A stretch of 64,000 nucleotides of DNA, taken from assembly GCA_029204225.1 (NCBI GenBank), contig CM055101.1, positions 38,483,374 to 38,547,373 of the forward strand. The letters run 5' to 3'. Positions 11,829 to 23,348 of the stretch are shown here, one piece after another (position 1 is the stretch's first letter; the number at the start of each line of letters is the position of its first letter). The notes beneath the pieces were generated by a model. That model searched no databases. It saw only the letters and a list, made by a program, of their open reading frames with translations, and was not told where the DNA came from. The translations under genes and the position numbers were made by a program. This DNA is from Diphasiastrum complanatum (taxonomy: Eukaryota; Streptophyta; Lycopodiopsida; Lycopodiales; Lycopodiaceae).

Positions 11829-13740
11829 TTATTTACTCATGAGAAATAAAAAGTCTTTTGTAGCTGATGCTTTGTACGACCACCTGCTTTCCTTTGTCTG
11901 CACTTGAAGCTTTGGCATCTTTGAGGGGGCATTTGAAGAAAAGATGTCCCTTTTCCCCACACTTAAAGCACCTTCCTTCTTTGTGATAGACCTACATTTG
12001 TTCTTTGGAAAAGCGTTGAGTCTTTTCTTTTGGATTTTGAGTTGTGAGAGGTTCCTTCCTTTTGTTCCCACCTCCATTTCAATGATTATCCTACAACTCA
12101 ATCCTGGTAGCATAGTATATGACTTGTTCTAAAGTATCAGCTTGTACTAGATCTAAGCCATATTGTATAATTCTATGCAAACCCGAATATAACTTCCTTT
12201 TCTGTTCTTTCTTGGAAATGGAATGCAAAGTCTGAACTTTTAAAAGCAACTCCCAGAATCTCTTAACATAATCAACTACTTTCTCATTTTGATTTTGTCT
12301 AAAGATATCCCAAGAAGCTAAAGTATCTTTCTTATATTCTTTTGGCAAAAAGTGGGCTTTAATTTGTTTTTTAAAGCTATGCCATGTAGATGCAGCTTCG
12401 TGATTTGATTTCATAGCTGCCCACCACAGTGATGCATACTTACCTAGATGTAACGTTGCAAATCGAATCTTGGAATGATTAGAGTATCTATTTTTCTCAA
12501 AGAAAGTATCAAGATTTCGAATCCAAGCAAGCAAACTCTCTACATTGCCAGCATCTCCATCAAACTTAGAAAATTTGAAAAGTTTGTGATCAATCTTAAC
12601 AAACCTCTTTTTCCTAGATCGAGAAGAGGAAGTTGACTTGGAGGAAACATGAGGTGATGACGACATAGATGAAGAGGAGCTTGAAGAGTGTAGTGGGTTT
12701 CTTTCCTTGCCTAACCTGTTGTAGGCTTGTAAGGAGAGGTGGAAATCCACAGAGATGGTCCAGTTGTAAGGCTGATGGATGATTGGCCAATTGGGCGTAT
12801 GGATGGTGATCTTGTCCATAGCCAATCCCAAATCTCTCCATTTATTTCTTTGCGACATTGGCACGTAATAGGGATCTACCCGCAGTTGGCGAGGGCTGGC
12901 GACGTAACTCCTAATTGATTCCAGAGTTTTCTCAAAAACTGTGATTCTCCACGTCGGCTGCTCTCCCAGTGCAGGTATTTTGTCCAACTCTTTGTCGGCC
13001 TCGATCTCGGAGGTCTTCAACTTCGGAACCCATCCACCACGCGAGGACTCATGCGGATGTTGCTTTATGCCAATATAGTTAGCAGTTGGTTTGCTATATC
13101 TGGAGCTCCCCCTTGGTCCATGCTCGAATCAACCCCTGTATCCATTGGTACGGTGGCGCGAAGGGGAGAATTGCGACATGACCGGTACGGGAATTTGTGG
13201 TCTGGCTTCCAACACTCGAGCGACTGCTTTTTCATAGATGGTGATGGTATCTTTAGCCTTTGCCAACTCGGTTGAAGCTACTCCTTTGAACCTGTCAAAG
13301 CGGCCTTGAAATCCCTGAAGGGCCACTTTGTATGTCTCCACTTTCTTGAACAAATACGCAATCTCCGTGGGTGTGACTGGATGATCTGGTATTTGTGTTT
13401 GAAAATACGCATCACGCTCAAGGGTGGTCGCATCCAATTCACCTTGAAGCCGCATGCAATCTTGTTCAGCCATCTGTAATTGTCCCTTCAGCAGCTGCAC
13501 TTGTTGCTTTGCATCCTGCATGACCTTATCCACCTGATATTGTGCGGTTGTCAGGGCGTTTTGCAAGGAGCTAATGTAGTCTTCCAAGCAATCAGCTTGT
13601 TGCTAAGCCAACTTCTTTTCGGCTTCAGCCTTGTCTTCATGTTGTTTGGCAATCTTCAACTCTCGATCCAGCTGGACAAGTCCTTGTGGAGCTGTTGCTC
13701 ACTGTAATGGGTATTCATGAGAGAGCCTTTTCTGGTCGCA
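11829..13740 (-). pseudogene. Ty3/gypsy gag with coiled-coil N-terminus
   Basis: From high to low coordinates: an N-terminal coiled-coil-like region (AKQHEDKAEAEKKLA, then 13587-13129, LEDYISSLQN...QVQLLKGQLQMAEQDCMRLQ, rich in Leu/Gln/Glu). Next comes the gag capsid-type domain (13020-12091: HKLFKFSKFDGDAGN, ESLLAWIRNLDTFF, LHLGKYASLWWAAM, FKKQIKAHFLPKEY, YVKRFWELLLKVQ), and at 11870-11960 a CCHC zinc knuckle CFKCGEKGHLFFKC. A Ser-rich run near residues 113-133 of the 12091-13020 frame separates the parts. Several stops and frame changes (for example near 13605, 13080, 12090) break it. Gag packages element RNA in the cytoplasm. The N-terminal part is shared with the tandem unit, so the boundary of the duplication cuts this gene. 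Confidence 0.85.
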
Positions 13741-13745
13741 TCAAT

Positions 13746-15114
13746 ATGGATTTCATCACTCTTGCCTTCAGTACGTGGAAGGAAGAGAAATCCAAATTTT
13801 ATATCACTTTCCAGGGAGCCACACATAGGTGCGCGTCACTGAGGCCGACCTTGTAGCTATAGGTATAGCATCTGGCACACAGGCGTCACCCAATCACAAG
13901 CACGTCAAATAGACCATCAAGCCATATATTGACCTCACCAACAATTTGCACTAGACCAATGACGACTACCTTCTGGAAGCCATCACTGAGCCTTCAATCC
14001 ATGCTGTTGCCAAGCTACTGAACAGCTTCCTGATGGTTGGCAATCTCAAGAAAGACCGCATCACATCACAGATCCTCCATAGGATAGTGGAGTCCCACAC
14101 CAAGTTGGCCAAAGCCCCTCTTTAACTATATAATTGGTTCAAGAGTGTTTTTGGTGAGCTCAAACGAGCTATTAAGGCCAATACTAAACAACAGTTCATT
14201 GTTGGCTCTTTATTGTCTCTTTTAGCCGCTTCGCACTTAGAAAAGAGAATCCATGGCTTCCACCTAGATTCTGTGCTTTCGGTCTACGAAGAAACACCGG
14301 AAGAGTCATATCACCAAGCCTCGAGTTCTCATAGTCATCGTCGTCCATGCAGCGAGATCGTTATTTCTGACTCGCCTTCCGCGTCACGACGTCGCACTAG
14401 ACATACCTCGTCAGCTATGCTTCCACCCCCTGCTGCTGTTCGCACTGAACTTCCCATTCCCCCAGCCTTTGATGCTTCCCTCGCCTCTGCTTCCATTCAA
14501 GAACAATCTGTGACCATTGGGCCTACCATTCCCATCACAGCTGCCCAGGCCGCCTCACCCTTACACACCAAAGCCACCTCACCAAACACACAGTTCTTCA
14601 TGGATATGTTTGATGATTCCGACCCCCTTGGGGCCACCGAAATTTTTGAAATGCCCCAGAGCCCTGCGCCCTTTGAACTCCAATCCCTTGGAAGGGGATT
14701 CGGACATATCCATGAATCTACTGTTGGTGCTGAAGATGTCAGCCAGCAACCTCATACAGAAGACAGTCCAGCCGCACTTCGGGTCGACAAAGCTGTAAAA
14801 TCACCAAAACAGTTCGATGCCACAGTGCCTGAAGGGTTGAAGAGGAAGACCTTTTTGAAGAAGAAGACGTAGTGGCACCTATTCCATGCCAACCAAGGAC
14901 AGCTCCATCAGGTCCTCCTGTTGCTGCCGCCTCCACGACCGTCGATTCTGGTGATGCTCTAGGTTTGGTTTCAAGCCTTGCGCAAGTGATCCAGTCAATG
15001 CTGGATAAGAAGAAGGAAATGGAGCAGAGAATCTCTAATCTGGGGTCCGAAAATACTCTGAGAGTGATCACCAATCTTAAGATCCATTTGAATCTGAGAT
15101 ATCAGAGAAAATAA
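13746..15114 (+). pseudogene. degenerate Pro/Ser-rich retroelement-type ORF, copy 1
   Basis: Starts ATG at 13746 (MDFITLAFSTWKEEKSKFY), shifts frame near 13835 to VTEADLVAIGIASG, then has in-frame stops near 13890, 13947 and 14124. From there it is open to 14872 (KRAIKANTKQQFIVGSLLSL, HLEKRIHGFHLDSVLSVYEE) with a long Pro/Ser/Ala-rich tail. A -1 shift near 14835 leads to EEEDLFEEEDVVAPIP and a final coiled-coil-like stretch (VIQSMLDKKKEMEQRI). About 450 codons in all. It resembles the poorly characterised extra or gag-like ORFs of plant retroelements, but I see no diagnostic domain. It begins within a few bases of the divergent - strand gag N-terminus. Confidence 0.5.
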
Positions 15115-15854
15115 CAAAAATTGGTCAAATCTGTCAGATTTGATAAAAAAAGAGACAAAAAACGTCATCAAAACTGATAACTTTTTACCCTTTTTCAGAA
15201 AACCTTTGCCGAGTTGCAGACACCTTTGATTTTGTTTACAGAACCTTTAGTTTGTAGGGCAAAGATTAATTCCTAGCAAATTTCCGAAAACATCAGAAAA
15301 ACCATAAAAAAAAACCAAAAAATTGTCAAAACCCTAAAAATATAGAAAAAAAACCTTCGTCTGATTCATTGTGCTTAAGTGTGTTTCAGATCTATCTACT
15401 ACCAGGTTGGCAAAGAATAATACCAAAAATAGAAAGATTTCAGAGGATCAGTTGTCATATTGCCATATATTTGCCAAAAAAGTCATTTTTTTTGCAAAAA
15501 TACCAATATTACTCTTGATACTTCGCCAGAAACTTCACCGAGATTCTAGAACATGCTGTTTATAGTAAAATACTATTTTTTGAGTTCGGCGAAGATTCTT
15601 CTTGATCAGATCATAGAAATTCTTGAATTTTACCCTCGTTAGACTACAGAAACTATAATTTCTTGTGTCAGAAACCTTCGTCCGATTTTCCATAGTTGTA
15701 TATGTGTCAGATCCTTCACCTGAGAGGTTGGCAAAGGTTATTTCCCTAGAAATTGTCAGAAAAGTATTCAGAGAGTTTTTTTTCTTTTCAAAACAGCACT
15801 GTTGAACCTTCACCGAGACAACCTGCGCCTAGTGAACTTTCGCCAGTCCTATTT
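15115..15854. other. AT-rich spacer of tandem unit, copy 1
   Basis: No coding content. A-rich with recurrent AACCTTCGTC and GTTGGCAAAG words; a diverged ~65-bp direct repeat starts near 15352 and 15680. The same spacer recurs at about 17832-18600. Confidence 0.5.
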
Positions 15855-16463
15855 TTAGTTTTGAATTTTACAGATAAAGTCTTTGTCAAAATTTGAATCA
15901 AATTGATATACGGGGATTTGTGGTCTGGCTTCCAACACTCCAGCGGCTATTTTTTCATAGACGGTGATGGTATCTTTAGCCTTTGCCAACTCGGTTGAAG
16001 CTACTCCTTTGAACCTGTCAAAGCGGCCTTGAAATCCCTGAAGGGCCACTTTGTATGTCTCCACTTTCTTGAACAAATACGCAATCTCCGTGGGTGTGAC
16101 TGGATGATCTGGTATTTGTGTTTGAAAATACGCATCACGCTCAAGGGTGGTCGCATCCAATTCACCTTGAAGCCGCATGCAATCTTGTTCAGCCATCTGT
16201 AATTGTCCCTTCAGCAGCTGCACTTGTTGCTTTGCATCCTGCACGACCTTATCCACCTGATATTGTGCGGTTGTCAGGGCGTTTTGCAAGGAGCTAATGT
16301 AGTCTTCCAAGCAATCAGCTTGTTGCTAAGCCAACTTCTTTTCGGCTTCAGCCTTGTCTTTGTGTTGTTTGGCAATCTTCAACTCTCGATCCAGCTGGAC
16401 AAGTCCTTGTGAAGCTGCTGCTCACTGCAATGGATATTCATGAGAGAGCCTTTTCTGGTCGCA
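15855..16463 (-). pseudogene. truncated gypsy gag coiled coil, copy 2
   Basis: Second copy of the - strand coiled-coil segment (LEDYISSLQN... to VLEARPQIPVY). It repeats the 13188-13740 copy almost exactly, including the stop just upstream of LEDYISS. It ends at the duplication joint (about 15911), where it runs into unrelated spacer, so this copy has no capsid domain behind it. Confidence 0.85.
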
Positions 16464-18626
16464 TTAATATGGATTTCATCACTCTTGCCTTCAGTACGTG
16501 GAAGGAAGAGAAATCCAAATTTTATATCACTTTCCAGGGAGCCACACATAGGTGTGCGTCACTGAGGCCGCCCTTGCAGCTATAGGTATAGCATCTGGCA
16601 CACAGGCCTCACCCAATCACAAGCACGTCAAATAGACCATCAAGCCATATATTGACCTCACCAACGATTTGCACTAGACCAATGACGACTACCTTCTGGA
16701 AGCCATCACTGAGCCTTCAATCCATGCTGTTGCCAAGCTACTGAACAGCTTCCTGATGGTTGGCAATCTCAGGAAAGACCGCATCACATCACAGATCCTC
16801 CATAGGATAGTGGAGTCCCACACCAAGTTGGCCAAAGCCCCTCTTTAACTATATAATTGGTTCAAGAGTGTTTTTGGTGAGCTCAAACGAGCTATTAAGG
16901 CCAATACTAAACAACAGTTCATTGTTGGCTCTTTCTTGTCCCTTTTAGCCGCTTCGCACTTAGAAAAGAGAATCCATGGCTTTCACCTAGATTCTGTGCT
17001 TTCGGTCTACGAAGAAACACCGGCAGAGTCATATCACCAGGCCTCGAGTTCTCATAGTCATCGTCGTCCATGCAGCGAGATCGTTATTTCTGACTCGCCT
17101 TCCGCATCACGACGTCGCACTAGACATACCTCGTCAGCTATGCTTCCACCCCCTGCTGCTGTTCGCACTGAACTTCCCATTCCCCCAGCCTTTGATGCTT
17201 CCCTCGCCTCTGCTTCCATTCAAGAACAATCTGTGACCATTGGGCCTACCATTCCCATCACAGCTGCCCAGGCCGCCTCACCCTTACACACCAAAGCCAC
17301 CTCACCAAACACACAGTTCTTCATGGATATGTTTGATGATTCCGACCCCCTTGGGGCCACCGAAATTTTTGAAATGCCCCAGAGCCCTGCGCCCTTTGAA
17401 CTCCAATCCCTTGGAAGGGGATTCGGACATATCCATGAATCTACTGTTGGTACTGAAGATGTCAGCCAACAACCTCATACAGAAGACAGTCCAGCCGCAC
17501 TTCGGGTCGACAAAACTGTAAAATCACCAAAACAGTTCGATGCCACAGTGCCTGAAGGGTTGAAGAGGAAGAACTTTTTGAAGAAGAAGACGTAGTGGCA
17601 CCTATTCCATGCCAACCAAGGACAGCTCCATCAGGTCCTCCTGTTGCTGCCGCCTCCACGATCGTCGATTCTGGTGATGCTCTAGGTTTGGTTTCAAGCC
17701 TAGTGATCCAGTCAATGCTGGATAAGAAGAAGGAAATGGAGCAGAGAATCTCTGATCTGGGGTCCGAAAATACTCTGAGAGTGATCACCAATCTTAAGAT
17801 CCATTTGAATCTGAGATATCAGAGAAAATAACAAAAATTGGTCAAATCTGCCAGATTTGATAAAAAAAGAGACAAAAAACGTCATCAAAACTGATAACTT
17901 TTTACCCTCTTTCAGAAAACCTTTGCCGAGTTGTAGACACCTTTGATTTTGTTTACAGAACCTTTAGTTTGTAGGGCAAAGATTAATTCCTAGCAGATTT
18001 CCGAAAACATCAGAAAAACCATAAAAAAATCCAAAAAATTGTCAAAACCCTAAAAATATAGAAAAAGAACCTTTGTCTGACTCATTGTGCTTAGGTGTGA
18101 TTCAGATCTATCTACTGCCAGGTTGGCATAGAATAATACCAAAAATAGAAAGATTTCAGAGGATCAGTTGTCATATTGCCATATATTTGCCAAAAAAGTC
18201 ATTTTTTTTGCAAAAATACCAATATTACTCTTGATACTTCGCCAGAAACTTCACTGAGATTCCAGAACATGCTGTTTATAGTAAAATACTATTTTTTGAG
18301 TTCGGCGAAGATTCTTCTTGATCAGATCATAGAAATTCTTGAATTTTACCCTCGTTAGACTACAGAAACTATAATTTCTTGTGTCAGAAACCTTCGTCCG
18401 ATTTTCCATAGTTGTATATGTGTCAGATCCTTCACCTGAGAGGTTGGCAAAGGTTATTTCCCTAGAAATTGTCAGAAAAGTATTCAGAGAGTTTTTTTTC
18501 TTTTCAAAACAGCACTGTTGAACCTTCACCGAGACAACCTGCGCCTAGTGAACTTTCGCCAGTCCTATTTTTAGTTTTGAATTTTACAGATAAAGTCTTT
18601 GTCAAAATTTGAATCAAATTGATATA
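15914..18626. repeat. 2.72-kb tandem unit, copy 2
   Basis: Directly follows copy 1. Both copies end in the same sequence (TTGAATCAAATTGATATA). Copy 1 then joins copy 2, while copy 2 continues into the leader of the + strand gypsy at 18627, so the right-hand end of the unit is native to that gypsy leader. The left-hand end is native to the - strand gag at 13190. Confidence 0.93.
16469..17831 (+). pseudogene. degenerate Pro/Ser-rich ORF, copy 2
   Basis: Copy 2 of the 13746-15114 ORF, with ATG at 16469 and the same frameshift and stop positions. The open part 16936-17595 differs from copy 1 by E to A, A to T, A to T and T to N. The C-terminal part lacks two codons (AlaGln in copy 1, from the 6-bp loss). 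The function of the family is unknown to me. Confidence 0.5.
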
Positions 18627-18812
18627 TTCTGGCTTGGATTCTGAGAGATTTATCATTTTTGAGAAGTATCGATTGATCGAATTTCAAAAAGTTTTTCATC
18701 ATATAGAATCAGATTCTTGAAAAGTGGAATAGATCTAGTAGATCTAATCTGAGATAGTTTTTTGAAAAATCTAGATCCAATCTCATTATCTATTTGATCT
18801 AAATTTGTGAAG
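17832..18812 (+). other. non-coding leader before gypsy gag
   Basis: AT-rich sequence without coding potential. 17832-18626 belongs to tandem copy 2; 18627-18812 is unique and ends at the gag ATG. I could not find a tRNA primer site or LTR end here, so the 5' LTR of the following gypsy element is either missing or displaced by the tandem duplication. Confidence 0.5.
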
Positions 18813-20278
18813 ATGGCTGTCCCTGGAGTTGCTCCACAGAAAGTCAATCCAATTATTGCTAGAAGAGCACCCCGATTGGATCTACCCAAATATAATGGAT
18901 TAACAAATCCAGTTAGATTCCTTCAGATCTATGCTGAATCCTGTGAAGTCTATGGTGAGATTTATCCTCAAGATAAACTCAAGCTGTTTTTTATGGCCTT
19001 AACAGGCGCAGCACAAGATTGGTACTATAATCAAGATGAAACTGAGCATACAGATTGGGAGGTTGTTAAGCGAGCCCTGATCACACGGTTCAAACCACGA
19101 AAGTTTATGGAAGACCCTTTTCTACTTTCAAGTAGAATAAAAATAGGAAAGCGAGAAATGGTTCGAGATTACATTGAACGGGTGAAACGTCTTAGATTTG
19201 AATGCGAACCTAAGCTGATTAACGAAAATGCCATGATTATGTGGTTTTTTTCATGTCTACCTAAACGAATCAAATGTGAGTTGAAACACCATAATGAGTA
19301 TGTACTCTTGCAAAATGCTATGGACGATGCAATTTGGGAGGAGATTGAAGATTCAAATGAGGAGTCAAATATCAGTATGTTGACTTATATAGCAGGGCAG
19401 ACTACTACGACATCCACCACTATTGCATCAATGAATGCCAATGCTACTACAGAAATGATGCTCAATGAGTTCGAGAAACTTGGGAAGAACCAGCAGAAAT
19501 AGATGAAAAAGTTGCAGTTGCAATTTGATGAGAAGATCAAAGCATTGAAAAATTTCCACGGGGAAGCAAACAAGGAACCTGAAAAGCTTGCAAAGACTTT
19601 TCCTACCAGGGAAAATGTTTGGTGTTCTATTTCTATAGGTAATCACACAGTGAACGAGTGTCCTCAATTAAAAAAATGAATGAAAATCAGTGTTTGCCAT
19701 CTATGTAATTCACCTGATCATGAGACTTCTTTTTGCAACTTCAACCCTCGGATAATTCAACAACGGTATGCCTAGATGGGATATCGAGAACCACAGTATG
19801 GAGGTAATCCAGCAGTAAGACCGCGACAATCTGCTCTTGGATACCCGGAACGTTTAGCTTTACCTGCCCCACCAAAGCACTCCGCTCCTCTAGCCAATTT
19901 GATGGAACCAGAATCTTACGGAAATGCTAAGCAATGGAACTATGGAAATGATCAAGCAAGTGGATCTTCAGGTGGATCTTCAGAACAATATGCCATTTAT
20001 GCTGTTGCTCAACAACAAGCCTCCAGAAATTGGACCAGAGCACCACTAGGATGCTTTGCATGTGGTGAAAATCACAGAGTTGTAGAATGCCCAAATAAAG
20101 AGAAATTTGTACCATTCTGTCGTGACTGTATTTACAGGCATTGCTATAAAGACTGTCCAGCAAGACCAAAGCCACCACCAGCTATAGCACCTATAAATTT
20201 GATAACAATCAAGCAAAGACCAGTAGCTCAGAATAAACCAAGCGCACCCTTGATGGTGGTCACCAGAGCACAATAGTA
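18813..20278 (+). pseudogene. Ty3/gypsy gag
   Basis: First ATG at 18813 (MAVPGVAPQK). The capsid-type gag domain follows: LDLPKYNGLTNPVRFLQIYA, LKLFFMALTGAAQDWYYN, FKPRKFMEDPFLLSSRIKIG, VRDYIERVKRLRFEC. Stops at 19500, near 19677 and at 19774 interrupt it. A Cys/His stretch (CHLCNSPDHETSFC) near 19695 and a zinc knuckle CFACGENHRVVEC near 20050 are kept, with a further Cys cluster (FCRDCIYRHCYKDC) behind. Ends at 20276. This is the nucleocapsid-containing structural protein that packages element RNA. The same knuckle type occurs at 43207, showing a related element there. Confidence 0.9.
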
Positions 20279-21600
20279 GAAAGAACCAATACTAGATCCA
20301 GTACCTGCTGATTCTATACCATTGAATGATATACCAACAACATCGGGAGTCTATCCAAATCTTAATATAGAAAAACAAAGATATCAGGATATGAGACAGT
20401 GGATCAAACATCTGCAAGAAGAAGAGGAACTTGAATCTGCTAAAGCAACAGCTGAAGTTCAGTGTTCACCATTGCAGTCGTCAAGAAATTTACGTACAGA
20501 TATGAATGATTAGTTACATCATCTTGAAGAACCCTTCAAGATGACTGAACCAGAAGCACCACATACAGAACTACTCATAAACATTTTGTCTAGCAAGATC
20601 AATATTTCATTAGGAGAAGTTGGTGCCAAAAGCAAAAGAAGTCTTAGCGCAAAAGTTAGCTCAAGAAGAACCAGAAGTCCATCAAGAGCCGCTTTTTTGT
20701 GTTGGATTTTAAGAATCTAACGAAGTACTCCATGTTGGAGCCACTTGGGAAAGTGTACAAAAGAATATCACTCTACCGATACAGCATAGACAATTTCCTA
20801 AAGAAGCAGCAGTGATAGATGGAGGTTCAGGAGTTATCCTAATTTCTACAAAGCTATGTGCAAAATGGGGCCTTACAAAGATTAAGCCTGCTACTTTTGC
20901 TATTAAGCTAGCTGATCAAATGACAGTTTGTCCACGAGTAATGGTGGAAGATATACATGTTAGAATTGCGGGAGTATAGTTTGTCATTACTTTTGTAGTG
21001 ATGGACTTACCAGAAGTGCCAAATGTCTACCAAATTCTATTAGGACATCCATGGTTACGAGTTGCACAAGTGATTCATAATTGGGGTACCGGAAAAATCA
21101 TTTTTGAAATCGTGAACGTGCAGTTAAAATTGAGAAAAATTTGGGAGCTCATTACGATTCTCAAACGGATACTGTCAATTGGAATGAAGCTCTTGCAACA
21201 ATTGACTGTATAGCAGGATATATGTGTCAACCAGATAATCAATCATATTTGAGTGAGATCTCCTTATTAGATCAACTTTGGATACACCAATTACATTTCA
21301 ATTGAATGTGCTGAATGTAGCCTGGATATCAACGGAACCTATACCGGATCCGATTGAGGATGAATCATTCTTGTGAGTCATGCCTTGACTTATGATGGCA
21401 ATGCAGAACTTACGGATGAGTATATTCTAAATCATATGGATTCGACCAGATTTGGAGTGCGTAATGTTCCTGATGAACTCATAGTAAAACCACCCAAAGC
21501 AGTTATATTAAAGGAAGACAGGATCACAGGATCGATGACGAAGGAACAAGCTAAACAACATTATAATACGGTCCTGAAATGAGAAAATCCCCCTTGAAAG
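20279..21600 (+). pseudogene. Ty3/gypsy protease region
   Basis: A linker (LNDIPTTSGVYPNLNIEKQR, 20322-20513) leads to a retropepsin-like segment at about 20780-21110: AAVIDGGSGVILISTKLCAK, FAIKLADQMTVCPRVM, then LPEVPNVYQILLGHPWLR. The active-site triplet D-T/S-G appears as D-G-G, which would probably abolish activity unless the lineage normally uses it. ILLGHPWL is the conserved second half of plant gypsy proteases. Stops near 20513, 20979 and 21213 break the frame. 21373-21582 is a further open linker before RT. Confidence 0.8.
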
Positions 21601-22975
21601 ATTGAGTCAGAGACAGTGCCACCCTTATTGGATAAAGGCAAAGGAAAAGTTGAGGATGATTCTTCAAGTCAGATTTCTAGTAAAACATCATCGTCTAGGA
21701 AGTCTTCACCTGTGAAGATATCATCTTGAAAGTCATCATCTCCACGATCAATTCCTGCTAAGAAGGCTAAGCGAAGATCCAAGACAAGTCCTTTTGAAAA
21801 AGAACAAACAGATGTAGTCCAGCATGATATGCCTGAACATTTTAAATGTTATACACTGGATGATGTGGTTATCGTGTTACCTAAAGCACATCATAAACCT
21901 GAAGAATATATGCCGGAATCTAAAGAGGTTTACGATGGCCCAGCTAGGATGCAACCAATGAATCTTGCCGAACCAGGAGAACCAGAAAAGATTGTACAAG
22001 TTGGATCACAACTTACTCCTGAACAATATCAAGCACTCCGCTTGTTACTTATTAAGTATCAAGATTGCTTTTCATGGACTTATCAAGATTTGAAGGGTAT
22101 TCCGACATCAGTGATTGAACATACCATACCTTTAGTACCTGATGCAGTTCCAAAGGTTACAAAGTTTTATCGTTGTAATCCTAATGTGGTGGACCTGATA
22201 AAGAAAGAACTTCAGAGATTGCTTGACGTCGATTTTATTTATGAGATCGAGCATACTGAATGGATTTCACCAATTGTCATTGTTCCTAAGAAAAAATAAA
22301 AATTGCAGATCTGTGTGAATCTCAAAGCATTGAACAAAGTGACGCGAAAGGATCACTTTTCGTTACCTTTTACTGAAAGCATTTTCTATCGTCTTGCTGG
22401 AGCGGAAGCTTATAGTTTCTTGGATGGATTTAGTGGTTACAACTAGGTTAAAATTGCACCTGCCGATCGCCATAAAATTGCTTTTGCAACAGAATGGGGC
22501 ACCTATGCTTATAAAGTAATGCCGTTTGGACTCTGTAATGCACCAAGTTCATTCAAAGAGTAATGCAATTTACTTTTAAAGATTATCTGCAGAAATTCCT
22601 TGAAATTTACATGGACGACTTGGGGGTTCATAGTACAGATACAAACCACTTGGATCGATTGGAGAAAGTATTTGAAAGATGCGGCAAATATCAGATTTCT
22701 CTAAATTTGAAAAAATGTCAGATATGGGTTTTCCACGAATTTGTGCTTGGACATGTGATATCAAGACATGGTATTTCCACAGATTATTCTAAGATCACAG
22801 TTATTGTGGAATTGCCACCGCCAGCAACAATTCGTGGAGTTTACGTGTTTATGGGCCATGTGAACTACTATCGAATCTTTATTATCTTTTTTGCGGATTT
22901 AGCACAACCTATATACAAACTGACTATTGTTCCTATTTGGATAGTAGAAGCGTTAGAAGCCTTTGAAAAATAAAA
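21601..22975 (+). pseudogene. Ty3/gypsy reverse transcriptase
   Basis: A linker (DVVIVLPKAHHKPEEY) precedes RT motifs in order: VTKFYRCNPNVVDLIKKELQ, WISPIVIVPKKK, stop, ICVNLKALNKVTRKDHF, LPFTESIFYRL, YSFLDGFSGYN, stop, HKIAFATEWGTYAYKVMPFG, CNAPSSF. After a frame change comes EIYMDDLGVHS (YxDD active site) and then LNLKKCQIWVFHEFVLGH, IRGVYVFMGHVNYYRIF. Stops at about 22297, 22446 and a frameshift near 22562 inactivate it. The order and spacing match a complete gypsy RT. Confidence 0.93.
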
Positions 22976-23348
22976 AAAGCATTAAATTCAGCACCAATAC
23001 TGCGTTCTCCAGATTGGACGATAGAGTTTCATGTTCATACGGATGCCTCAAAATACGCCATTGGATCACTTTTGACGCAGCCAAGTGACTATAAGAAAGA
23101 TTATCCTATACGATTTGCAAGCAGACAACTTACAGATCCAAAAAAAAATTATTCAACAACAGAACGTGAGGCATTAGCCATGATTTTTTCTGTTCGGAAA
23201 TTTCGTAACTACCTCATGGAAACGCACTTTGCATTTTATACAGATCATCAACCGTTACTTTACTTGGTAAACAAAACATGCAATACTGGACGTATTGCAA
23301 GATGGTTATTGTTATTGACTGAATTTGACTTTCGAATTGTGGTTTGAA
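22976..23348 (+). pseudogene. Ty3/gypsy RNase H
   Basis: Follows the RT in place: ALNSAPILRSPDW, then FHVHTDASKYAIGSLLTQ (first catalytic Asp), RFASRQLTDPKKNYSTTERE (catalytic Glu region), YTDHQPLLYL (second Asp), ARWLLLLTEFDFRIVV and a stop (TGA at 23346) where KGK would continue. It degrades the RNA strand of RNA-DNA hybrids in intact elements. One frame change at about 22972 separates it from RT. Confidence 0.9.

Larger units (their letters stand above)
13191..15910. repeat. 2.72-kb tandem unit, copy 1
   Basis: Bases 13191-15910 recur at a constant offset of about 2723 as 15914-18626. Shared content: the - strand coiled-coil part of gag, a + strand degenerate ORF, and a non-coding AT-rich spacer (15113-15900) with recurring ACCTTCG/CTTCGCC words. 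Both copies carry the same internal stops and frameshifts, so duplication happened after decay. The ORFs at 14213-14872 and 16936-17595 differ at only four of 219 residues. Copy 2 lacks six bases near 14983 (TGCGCA). Confidence 0.95.

Noticed and set aside
13480-13707. Leu-rich + strand open frame, and its copy at 16203-16412
   Set aside because: Antisense shadow of the gag coiled coil on the - strand.
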